Shown here piece after piece: positions 53,165 to 60,756 of a DNA stretch of 64,000 nt; positions within the stretch are counted from its first letter, which is position 1, and the number at the start of each line of letters is the position of its first letter. Source of the stretch: Acanthopleuribacter pedis (GTDB lineage: Bacteria > Acidobacteriota > Holophagae > Acanthopleuribacterales > Acanthopleuribacteraceae); contig NZ_JAFREP010000025.1 of assembly GCF_017377855.1 (NCBI RefSeq), positions 1-64,000 of the forward strand, in the 5' to 3' direction. Position numbers and translations under genes: made by a program. Under the pieces are notes generated by a model. That model saw nothing but the letters and a program-made list of their open reading frames with translations, was not told the DNA's origin and made no database searches.

Positions 53165-55195
53165 TTAAAGGTAAAGGCGGAGCGTTTGTCCCGCGTGGAT
53201 CCGGCTGCTGGAACCGAGTTTGTTCCACTTCTTAATTTGGGAGACACTCACGCGATAGCGTTTTGCAATTTGGGACAAGGTATCGCCCTTGCGAATGCGG
53301 TAGGTAACCACCTTGGCTTGTTTGGTAGCCGAACTGCCCGCCTTGTTGGTTTTGCCACTCGGGATACGCAGACGTCGGCCCACTTGGAGCACGCTGCTTT
53401 TCTTGAGTCCGTTGTAATTGGCCAAACGCTGCCAGCCCATGCCGAAGCGCGAGGCGATTTTAGAAAGAGAATCGCCGCGTTTGACGCGGTAGGTCGTGTA
53501 ACCCCTTGAACGGTTGGTGCCCCGTCGGCGCCGTTCCCATCGATCTCCCTGATGGACGTTCAAGGCGGTGCCCGCGACCAAGTTAAAGGGATCGTCGAGC
53601 TGGTTGTGTTCGGTGAGCGAGGGAATCGTGGTTTGGAAGCGTTTGGAGATCAGGTAAAGCGTGTCGCCTTTTTGTACTTCGTAGCTCATGGTTTTCACCG
53701 GGAGCCGTGCGTCCTCACCGGACTTTTTGCGGACCAACGGATAAAAGCCGCGGCTCCCCTTGGGGATCATCAGCGTTTGGCCGACGCGCAAGGCACGCGG
53801 ATTGCGAATGTTGTTGAGGGTTTGCAGCGCTTTGACACTGGTCCCAAATTGTTGCGCCAGACGGCCCAGCGTGTCGCCGCGTTTCAAGACGTAACGGCGC
53901 CATGACATGCGTTCCGCCTCGGGTAGGGTCTGGATTGCCGCCTTTGCTTGTGCGTATCGTGCCGCCGGCACGTACAGTCGGGAACGGGTGCCGTCCGGGG
54001 TGACCCCGCGAATGAAATGTTGGTTGTAGGCCAAAAGTTCTTCGGCGGGAAGTTGCATGTGCTTGGCAAGCGCTTTAACTTCAAAACCTTCGTTTACTTC
54101 AATTGCCGTTAACGCGACGGGCTCTTGGTAATCGATACCCGCGTACCCGTATTTTTGGGGGTTCTTGGCGATGGTGACCCCGGCGATGAAGGCGGGCACG
54201 TACCCAATCGTTTCTCTTGGTAGCAAGCGGCGGCGCGCCAGTTGCCAAAAATCGCGGGTACCGCCCCGGCGAATCGCGCGGCGGACCCGGCCAGGCCCCG
54301 CGTTGTAGGCGCACAGGGCCAAGTACCAGTCGTCGAATTCTTCGTAAAGTTCCTTGAGCATGTGGGCCGCGCTTCGGGTCGCCGCTTCCGGCTCCATGCG
54401 TTCATCCAGCCACCAGTTGACCCGCAATTTGTAGATACGGCCCGTGCTCGCAATGAACTGCCACAGGCCGACCGCCGAGGCGTGGGAACGCGCTTGGTTT
54501 TTGTATGCCGATTCAATCAAGGGCAAATAACACAGATCGAGCGGCAGACCTTCCTCGGCGAAGATTTGCCGCATCATGGGGAGGTAGCGGGTGGAGCGTT
54601 CCAAGGCGGCACCGATGATGTGCGCTTTATCCGTCGAAAAGGCGCGGATGAAGCTTTCGACCACACGGTTGGAAATGATCGGCATGTCGTAATCGATGGC
54701 GGTGTTGTTGCGGCCGGTTACAAGCGATTCGCCCGCATCGATTTCTCGCAGTTCCAACTCCAACAAGGCGTCGTCCAACAGGCTGGTCAACGCGGAGGGG
54801 TCGGCCGCGGGAAGGAGCGGGGCGCTTGTGGTTGCCTCGCGTTCGGCGCGGTGGATTTGGGCCACCATGATGCGTCCCTCGGCCGCCAGCATATCGCGCG
54901 CGGCCGCATCTTCCGGGCGGCAGTCGATCAATTCCCAAAGGGCGCGGTCGAAGTAATCGCGCGCTTGGTTTCCGTCACCCTCGGCAAGGGTTTCCAAGCC
55001 CATGCGGTAAAACAGGTGAGACGCCTCAATGGCTGCAATCGCCGTCTCCATTTCGTAATTAATCGCCGGTTTTTCCACCACGGGCGCCGCCGGCGGCGCG
55101 GTGATTTCCTTTTTACGGCAGTGGAAACTCGAGGCGACGAGACAAAAAGCAACCGCCAACATCGCCTTTTTGCGGAGGTGGCGCGTCTGAGACAT
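53165..55195 (-). CDS. MltD-like lytic transglycosylase with four LysM domains
   Basis: About 676 residues. An N-terminal hydrophobic segment ends in a Cys (SSFHC), possibly a lipoprotein site although not a canonical lipobox. The transglycosylase (SLT) domain has the catalytic Glu in LIESAYKNQ near residue 227, then SAVGLWQFIASTGR and ALCAYNAGPGRV. Four LysM repeats follow, each starting Y(V/E/R)xxxGD(T/S)L. The enzyme cleaves peptidoglycan with 1,6-anhydro product formation in the periplasm or at the outer membrane. ATG 55195 with AAGG upstream gives the best signal sequence; starts at 55237 or 55330 are possible. Confidence 0.9.
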   Translation of the reverse strand: MSQTRHLRKKAMLAVAFCLVASSFHCRKKEITAPPAAPVVEKPAINYEMETAIAAIEASHLFYRMGLETLAEGDGNQARDYFDRALWELIDCRPEDAAARDMLAAEGRIMVAQIHRAEREATTSAPLLPAADPSALTSLLDDALLELELREIDAGESLVTGRNNTAIDYDMPIISNRVVESFIRAFSTDKAHIIGAALERSTRYLPMMRQIFAEEGLPLDLCYLPLIESAYKNQARSHASAVGLWQFIASTGRIYKLRVNWWLDERMEPEAATRSAAHMLKELYEEFDDWYLALCAYNAGPGRVRRAIRRGGTRDFWQLARRRLLPRETIGYVPAFIAGVTIAKNPQKYGYAGIDYQEPVALTAIEVNEGFEVKALAKHMQLPAEELLAYNQHFIRGVTPDGTRSRLYVPAARYAQAKAAIQTLPEAERMSWRRYVLKRGDTLGRLAQQFGTSVKALQTLNNIRNPRALRVGQTLMIPKGSRGFYPLVRKKSGEDARLPVKTMSYEVQKGDTLYLISKRFQTTIPSLTEHNQLDDPFNLVAGTALNVHQGDRWERRRRGTNRSRGYTTYRVKRGDSLSKIASRFGMGWQRLANYNGLKKSSVLQVGRRLRIPSGKTNKAGSSATKQAKVVTYRIRKGDTLSQIAKRYRVSVSQIKKWNKLGSSSRIHAGQTLRLYL

Positions 55196-55412
55196 GAAGG
55201 CCTTAAAAGGCGCGCGTTCGATCAGTAAAAGGTTCATGGATGGTCCGTATCCTGGGGCGACGGGGCCCTGATGCATCAATCGCGACCTGGAACACGCGAT
55301 CTTTTGAGAATTTGGGTTAGAATGGGGCATTCACGCAAAACTTGTGTTTCGCTACGGGGTTGGTTCGGGGCCGCTTAGTGTTCTGACCGGCTAACTTGTC
55401 ATTGAGGGAACC

Positions 55413-56171
55413 ATGATCAAATTGGACGGTGTTGTTAAATCCTACCAGAACTTCGTGGCGGTGAACGGACTAAGCCTGCACGTACCGGAGGGGACGGTCT
55501 TTGGCTTTTTGGGTCCCAACGGGGCGGGCAAAACCACCACGATTCGGATGATTACCGGAATCCTTGAACAAGATGAGGGTGATCTGCGCATTTTTGGGCA
55601 CACCTATCGAAAAAATCGCAATGAAATCCTGAACCGACTCGGTTACGTGCCGGACCGGCCCTTTTTGTACGGCAAACTCACCGCCAACGAACTGTTGCGT
55701 TTCCTCGGAAGCTTGCGGCGGTTGCCCACCGAGGTGGTGAAACGACGGGGCCAAGGCCTGTTGGAGCAGTTCCAACTGGGTGAATTCGGCAACCAACTGA
55801 TCGAGCGTTTTTCCCACGGCATGCGGCAAAAGTTGGTGCTTGCAGCCGCGCTACTTCACGAACCCGATTTGCTGATTGTCGACGAACCCATGGTCGGCTT
55901 AGACCCGCGTGCCGCCAAGCAGGTCAAACAATTGATCCTGGATTTTGCGAAAAGCGGCAAAAGCGTGTTCATGTCCACCCACACGCTTGAGGTCGCCGCG
56001 CAGCTTTGCGATCAAGTCGGCATCATCCACAAGGGGCGGTTGGTTGCGAACGAATCGATCCCCGCGCTGACTGAACGCATTGAGGCCAACGACGGCGATT
56101 TGGAAGCCGTGTTCATGGCGCTCACCAAAGACCAACGCAACGAAGAAATGCGTGAGGTGATTCCCCAGTGA
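55413..56171 (+). CDS. ABC transporter ATP-binding protein
   Basis: The 252-residue ATPase has Walker A GPNGAGKT, signature IERFSHGMRQKL (SHGMR in place of SGGQ), Walker B LLIVDEPMVGLD and the switch histidine in MSTHTLEV. The short single-domain form and the SHGM signature are typical of ABC-2-type exporter ATPases. It overlaps the permease gene by 4 nt. ATG 55413 follows GAGGGA. The substrate is unknown. Confidence 0.9.
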   Translation: MIKLDGVVKSYQNFVAVNGLSLHVPEGTVFGFLGPNGAGKTTTIRMITGILEQDEGDLRIFGHTYRKNRNEILNRLGYVPDRPFLYGKLTANELLRFLGSLRRLPTEVVKRRGQGLLEQFQLGEFGNQLIERFSHGMRQKLVLAAALLHEPDLLIVDEPMVGLDPRAAKQVKQLILDFAKSGKSVFMSTHTLEVAAQLCDQVGIIHKGRLVANESIPALTERIEANDGDLEAVFMALTKDQRNEEMREVIPQ

Positions 56172-57853
56172 TCCGCGATTTCCTCCTCCTCGGCCGCCTC
56201 AACCACGCCCAAGTAAAAAACCGTTTCCTCGTTAACTTTCGCGCGCGACCGGTGGTTTTCATCGGGCTGGGTTTGTTCGGGGCATTTTTTTATTGGGGTT
56301 ACATCAAACTCAGCATCATGCTGCTGACCTTCATCTTCCAACAACCGGTTTATGGCTTGCTGCTTGCCTCAAGACTGTTACAAATTCTCCTGGTGATTTC
56401 CCTGGGTGTCGGTTTAATGTCCAGCTTGACCAACGCCATCGCCCACTTTTATATGAGTCGTGATTTGGAGTTCCAATTCGGGTTGCCGGTTAACTTTAAC
56501 AGTTGGGCCATTTACCGGTTTAGCCAGGTTTATATGCAGTCCAACTGGATGTTGTTGCTCTTCGGTGGGCCCTTCATCTGGATCTACCTCGATCTTGCCG
56601 GGGCGCCGTGGTGGGCGCCGCCGTTTGGCGTGCTTATTCTCGCCATGCTGGCGTCCTTTCCCACCTTGTTTTCGGCCATCCTGTGTATGTTGCTGGTCAA
56701 AGTGTTTCCCGCCAAACGGGTGCATCAGGTGTTTTTGGTGTTGACCATCGTGCTGGTGGCCGGGGTCATATTCTTATTTCGCTACCTGGAGCCCGAACAG
56801 TTTATCGGACCTGGCGGTCTGGACCGGTTTCGCGGATTTAGCGATGTGATTAACCTGGATGCGTACCAATGGAACCCGGCCACTTGGGCCGCCAACATTC
56901 TCGCCGCCGTGAGTGGCCGCGTTTGGGGTCCGGGGCTGGAGTACAGCCTGTACTTGACCGGCGCTTTTTCCGGTGCTTGTCTTTTATTTATGGGTGTTGC
57001 CCATCGGGTGTACCGGCGCTCCTGGGATCGTGCCCTGCAATCTCTGAGTGGGGAAGGGGATATACAAATGCGACACGCCGACGATACCTTCCTCAGTCGC
57101 GCGTTAACCCGTCCCGCTTGGGCCCAGGAAGCCCGTGAGATTTTGCTGTTTTTACGAGACCCATCGCAGTGGTCGCAAATCTTTGTGCTCCTATCCCTGC
57201 TGGGACTCTACCTTTTTTCCGTCACCAAACTCCCCAAAAATCCGTTTGGCGGCTCCCTTTACGAGTTGGCTTTGGGCAATTCTGGGTTTATCGCGTTTAT
57301 CTCGCTCTCCTTGGTGAGCCGTTTTGTCTTTACCTCCTTCAGCAACGACGGCCAGGCCATTTGGCTGATGAAAACTGCGCCGGACGGCTGGGGACGCTAC
57401 GTGCGTGGCAAGTTTTTGGTGTTTGGGATTCCGTCTCTGGGCTTTTCTCTTGCCCTCAACCTGCTCTCCGGGGTGTTGATGGATTTGGGAAACTGGGAGC
57501 TTTTCGTTTTGGGGCTGGGCGTTTTCTGGGACACCCTGTTCATGATTGGTTTGGGTTTAGGCCTGGGGATGTTGTTTATCGATCCCGGTGTTGACAACCC
57601 ACTGAAGATGATCGTTTCCACCGGCGGGTTCCTCTTGATGGCGGCCGGCTTGTTTGTCACCTTTATTCACGTGTTGCTGCGTTTGAGTTTCGAGAGTCCG
57701 CTGGTGAACGAATTGCTCATGCACCTTTATTGGCCGGATGTACAGGGGTCCAAAATCATTCCCTACGCGGTCGGCCTTGGCTTGTTTGAACTGGGAACCG
57801 TTGTATTTCTGGTTCGACGCGGCCTTGAACATCTGCGACGCGGCGACTTCTAA
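56168..57853 (+). CDS. ABC exporter permease
   Basis: The 561-residue integral membrane protein has about 12 hydrophobic segments and a long central cytoplasmic region (about 285-330, HRVYRRSWDRALQSL). It belongs to the large putative ABC-exporter permease class that works with a single ATPase, here translationally coupled upstream (overlap at 56168-56171). The FTSFSNDGQAIWLMKTAPD segment resembles the coupling region of that class. A drug, lipid or peptide export role is only inference. Confidence 0.8.
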   Translation: MIRDFLLLGRLNHAQVKNRFLVNFRARPVVFIGLGLFGAFFYWGYIKLSIMLLTFIFQQPVYGLLLASRLLQILLVISLGVGLMSSLTNAIAHFYMSRDLEFQFGLPVNFNSWAIYRFSQVYMQSNWMLLLFGGPFIWIYLDLAGAPWWAPPFGVLILAMLASFPTLFSAILCMLLVKVFPAKRVHQVFLVLTIVLVAGVIFLFRYLEPEQFIGPGGLDRFRGFSDVINLDAYQWNPATWAANILAAVSGRVWGPGLEYSLYLTGAFSGACLLFMGVAHRVYRRSWDRALQSLSGEGDIQMRHADDTFLSRALTRPAWAQEAREILLFLRDPSQWSQIFVLLSLLGLYLFSVTKLPKNPFGGSLYELALGNSGFIAFISLSLVSRFVFTSFSNDGQAIWLMKTAPDGWGRYVRGKFLVFGIPSLGFSLALNLLSGVLMDLGNWELFVLGLGVFWDTLFMIGLGLGLGMLFIDPGVDNPLKMIVSTGGFLLMAAGLFVTFIHVLLRLSFESPLVNELLMHLYWPDVQGSKIIPYAVGLGLFELGTVVFLVRRGLEHLRRGDF

Positions 57854-57876
57854 AAAGGACGAGACTCATCGGGGGC

Positions 57877-58440
57877 GTGACGGTGATCACCACGGACGAA
57901 TTTGAGATTGGCCTGCCGGAGGGGCATCTTTTGCGGGATGCCGCCGCCGAAGATGCCGCCGCCGTTGCGGAAATCTACAACCAGGCCGTTCGGCGCGGTG
58001 GGGCGACCATGGACACCGTCGAAAAAACCGAGGCCGTGATCCAGGCTCAATTGAGGCGCTTGGATGCACGAGAGTTTTTGCTGGTTCTTGAAGGCAAAGG
58101 TGTGATGCTCGGCTGGGGGGCGATTAAGCGCTACAGTGATCGCGAGGGTTATCGGTTCGCTTGTGAAACCTCGGTATACATCCACATAGCGTATCTAAGG
58201 CGTGGTTACGGCAGTCTTGTTAAACGGGCCCTGATCGCCCGCTCGCGCCGGTTGGGTTATCGCCATCTCGTGGCCAAGGTTTTTGCGGAGAATCAGGCAA
58301 GCATCGATTGTAATTTGAAGCTGGGTTTTGAGGTGGTCGGCACCCAAAAACAGATCGGCTTTATGGGGGGTCGGTGGCACGATGTCGTCATCATGCAATT
58401 CATCCAGCCTCACGAGCCGGAGGCAGGTTCCGCGTGGTGA
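57877..58440 (+). CDS. GNAT N-acetyltransferase, phosphinothricin acetyltransferase-like
   Basis: The 187-residue protein has the GNAT fold: LRDAAAEDAAAVAEIYNQAV at the start, a central SVYIHIAYLRRGYGSLVKRA containing the acetyl-CoA binding R/Q-x-x-G-x-G/A-like loop, then NQASIDCNLKLGFEVVG and the terminal RWHDVVIMQ strand. The closest pattern is Pat/Bar-like and YncA-type acetyltransferases, which acetylate methionine derivatives or related amines. It starts 23 bp after the ABC permease gene and may be in the same transcript. The start could be GTG 57877 or 57883. Confidence 0.82.
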   Translation: MTVITTDEFEIGLPEGHLLRDAAAEDAAAVAEIYNQAVRRGGATMDTVEKTEAVIQAQLRRLDAREFLLVLEGKGVMLGWGAIKRYSDREGYRFACETSVYIHIAYLRRGYGSLVKRALIARSRRLGYRHLVAKVFAENQASIDCNLKLGFEVVGTQKQIGFMGGRWHDVVIMQFIQPHEPEAGSAW

Positions 58441-58741
58441 ATGGGGTGCCGCCCGATTTTCGGCGTGGCGGCGCGGTAATCGTTTTTTTGTTTGGGAAAA
58501 GACGACAGAAAGAGACCTTTTTACGATCCTGTGCCAGGTATGAACCTTTGTTGTAACTGTTTTTTTTAAAGTGATTTTCTTTTGGGGTGCCCGAGAAAAA
58601 GGAAGAATTTTTGGAAAAAAGTAAAATTCCTTCTTGAGTTCCCGAGGTCATGCGTCGAAAACATCTCTGTCGGCCGGCGTGGTTAGGTGCGTCGGCCGCG
58701 AAAAGTTGCGAGGCATTCAACTTGGGTTAAGGAGGAAGTGA
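58441..58741. other. Intergenic region upstream of the small coiled-coil gene
   Basis: About 300 bp, A/T-rich between 58540 and 58640. I see no gene and no clear terminator. TAAGGAGG at the right end is a very strong ribosome site for the following small gene, which suggests abundant translation. Confidence 0.4.
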
Positions 58742-58936
58742 ATGCGCCTGAAAGATATCGAGAGTGACATTATTTTGATGGAACAGTCGATCAAACAATG
58801 CGAGTCCATTAATAAGGAAATTGTCGACATTGAACATCAAGTCGAACATGTGTGCCACGATCTCGAAGAGGAACTTCACACGATTAACACCAACTTAAAG
58901 AAAAACGAAGCACGCCGCGCGGCCCAAGCTCGTTAA
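58742..58936 (+). CDS. Small coiled-coil protein
   Basis: A 64-residue, highly charged, entirely helical protein (MRLKDIESDIILMEQSIKQC through EEELHTINTNLKKN) with heptad spacing of hydrophobic residues, two cysteines in the first 55 residues (positions 20 and 38) and an Ala/Arg-rich tail. ATG 58742 is preceded by TAAGGAGG, and the gene ends in a terminator, so it is a real single gene. Function unknown; a structural or scaffold role is plausible. Confidence 0.7.
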   Translation: MRLKDIESDIILMEQSIKQCESINKEIVDIEHQVEHVCHDLEEELHTINTNLKKNEARRAAQAR

Positions 58937-58979
58937 GCTCACCACATTGTTACTCGTTTAAAATTTTCCCAACAAAAAC

Positions 58980-59016
58980 AAATAGCCACCCGTGCGGGTG
59001 GCTATTTGCGTTTTTA
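58980..59016 (+). terminator. Rho-independent terminator
   Basis: A 13-bp stem (58980-58992 with 58995-59007) with a two-base gap, flanked by A-rich and T-rich runs, lies 44 bp after the small coiled-coil gene. Confidence 0.85.
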
Positions 59017-59189
59017 CCGAACCTGTGCAAAACGCGTTAGCGCGGTTATGCAAGGTGTTGAAGCGAAACCGATTGGGTAAGATGCGAGTCTACCTGAAAG
59101 GTACTTTGCGCATTTTTTCTGCACGTTGCGCCCCAACAGATGGCGCAAGTGCGCCGCCAAGCATCCCCAACTAGGTTTTAGCGAGCCTA

Positions 59190-59795
59190 CTAGAACGGGA
59201 TATCGTCGTCACTGAAATCACTGTTCGGCATGTCGTAGTCGCCGCCACCGCCGCCGCTGCCGTTACCGCTACCGCCGGAATTACCGCCGAACGTCATGGG
59301 TTTCGGGCCGCCGCCGCCGCCTTCATTGTTGCCGCCGAACGACATGGGCCGGGCATCGCCACCGCCGCCGCCTGAACCGCCGTCGAAGCCGCCACCGCCA
59401 CCGCCGCCGCCGTAACCACCGGAGCCGCCGCCGAAGCCGCCCTCGCGGGGACCGGGGCCGTCGCTTGCACGGCCCAGCATGACGAAGCGGTCGCAACGGA
59501 TGTCGGTGATGTTGCGGCGCTGACCGTTTTGGTCATCGTACTCACGGTACTCAATGCGCCCCTCCAGATAAATCTGTTTTCCCTTGTGTAAGTAACGACC
59601 CGCGATTTCGGCTTGCTTGCCCCAAACCACGATGTTGTGCCACATCGTCTTCTTTTGGCGCTCGCCTTGCTGATCTTTGTATTCTTCAGTCGTGGCCAGG
59701 GAAAAACGGGCGAAGGGGGTCTGTGACTTGGTGTAACGGACCTCGGGATCTTTGCCCAAATTACCGATAAGCGTGACTTTATTCAAACTGGCCAT
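59190..59795 (-). CDS. ssb: Single-stranded DNA-binding protein
   Basis: The 201-residue SSB has an N-terminal OB fold (NKVTLIGNLGKDPEVRYTK, WHNIVVWGKQAEIAGRYLHKG, LEGRIEYREYDDQNGQ). A long, almost pure glycine linker (about 110-185) with GGNxGGxG repeats follows. The C-terminus ends in DFSDDDIPF, the acidic tip that binds partner proteins in replication and repair. ATG 59795 with AAGGAGA is chosen; an upstream frame to 59825 is untypical. The glycine linker is longer than in E. coli. Confidence 0.94.
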   Translation of the reverse strand: MASLNKVTLIGNLGKDPEVRYTKSQTPFARFSLATTEEYKDQQGERQKKTMWHNIVVWGKQAEIAGRYLHKGKQIYLEGRIEYREYDDQNGQRRNITDIRCDRFVMLGRASDGPGPREGGFGGGSGGYGGGGGGGGFDGGSGGGGGDARPMSFGGNNEGGGGGPKPMTFGGNSGGSGNGSGGGGGDYDMPNSDFSDDDIPF

Positions 59796-60273
59796 GGATG
59801 TCTCCTTGTCTGCACTTTTCAGCATGGTGCGCCGCGGGGTGTTGGGACCCGCGGGCGGTCGCTGGTCAAAAGTGCCCTATCTTAACAATCGATCTGGGGT
59901 TTTTCACCACCTAAATTACCACAGCGGCATCCCTGATTCCACGGGCTTCTCTTGGCGTCAATCGTGCCCCGGGTTCTGGGTTACGGTGCGGCGATTGCGT
60001 GAAAACCGTAAAAAAATCAGGCTGATAAGTGCTCTATTTGCCTTTGTTTTCGCAAGCCGTCCCCTGGGGTGAGCGCCTGTGGTTCATGGCCGGCCGCTCC
60101 GCTCTTGGATTCCGTGGCCAAAGGAGGGCGCCGCCGCGGCCGTTCCCGGAAATCTGCTTCGCAAGCATCCTACGCTTGATTTAGATTTCAACTATCCTCT
60201 ATGGTAAGCAGACGCGCCGTCTCGGCGTGACCGCGGTGCTTTTTATCCGTGGAAAAGAGCTAGGAGCCGTACC
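59796..60273. other. Divergent intergenic region between ssb and the VanZ-like gene
   Basis: About 480 bp without a convincing gene. It should contain the ssb promoter on the left and carries a candidate promoter for the vanZ-mutS operon at 60177-60206. No regulatory palindrome such as a LexA box was recognised. Confidence 0.4.
60177..60206 (+). promoter_or_regulatory. Candidate promoter of the vanZ-mutS operon
   Basis: TTGATT (60177-60182) and TATGGT (60201-60206), 18 nt apart, both four of six to consensus, about 68 bp upstream of the first start codon. Confidence 0.45.
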
Positions 60274-60756
60274 TTGCAGTTCTTGAGAACGACCGCCGCC
60301 ACCTTGGTCGGCCTCGTCTTTCCTTACCGCTGGATGGCCAGCATTGTCCTGTTGCTACTGCTCGACTTTATCAGTTACCAAGCATTTACCCGGTCCGCTG
60401 TCGGTCTGCCCTTTGCCCATCAAGATAAAGTGCTCCACTTCGGTGCTTTTTTTGTCCTTTTCCTGTTGGGTCACCTTAGCCTTAACTACGATTTTTTCCC
60501 GCGGGTTACCCGCTTTTCTTTTAAAATACACGCTTTGAATTGGCTGATCTGGCTATGTTACGGCTTGTTAATTGAAGGGGTCCAAAGCTTTTTGAACTAC
60601 CGCGGCGCCTCGGCCGCCGACTTTATCGCCGATCTGTGCGGCATCACGTGCGCCAGTCTAACGGTTGTTTCCCTAAAGCTTTATCCCAAGCCGACCGCGG
60701 CCGAGACCCATCCCGAACCGATCAGCCCGAACCAAGGGGCGAACCACCATGACTAA
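60274..60756 (+). CDS. VanZ-like membrane protein
   Basis: The 160-residue protein has four hydrophobic helices and the VanZ family pattern: DKVLHFGAFFVLFLLGHLS, LCYGLLIEGVQSFLNYRGAS and the acidic AADFIADLCGI. VanZ relatives confer low-level teicoplanin resistance in enterococci, but most are of unknown role. The start is apparently TTG 60274 behind TAGGAG. It overlaps the mutS start by 8 nt. Confidence 0.78.
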   Translation: MQFLRTTAATLVGLVFPYRWMASIVLLLLLDFISYQAFTRSAVGLPFAHQDKVLHFGAFFVLFLLGHLSLNYDFFPRVTRFSFKIHALNWLIWLCYGLLIEGVQSFLNYRGASAADFIADLCGITCASLTVVSLKLYPKPTAAETHPEPISPNQGANHHD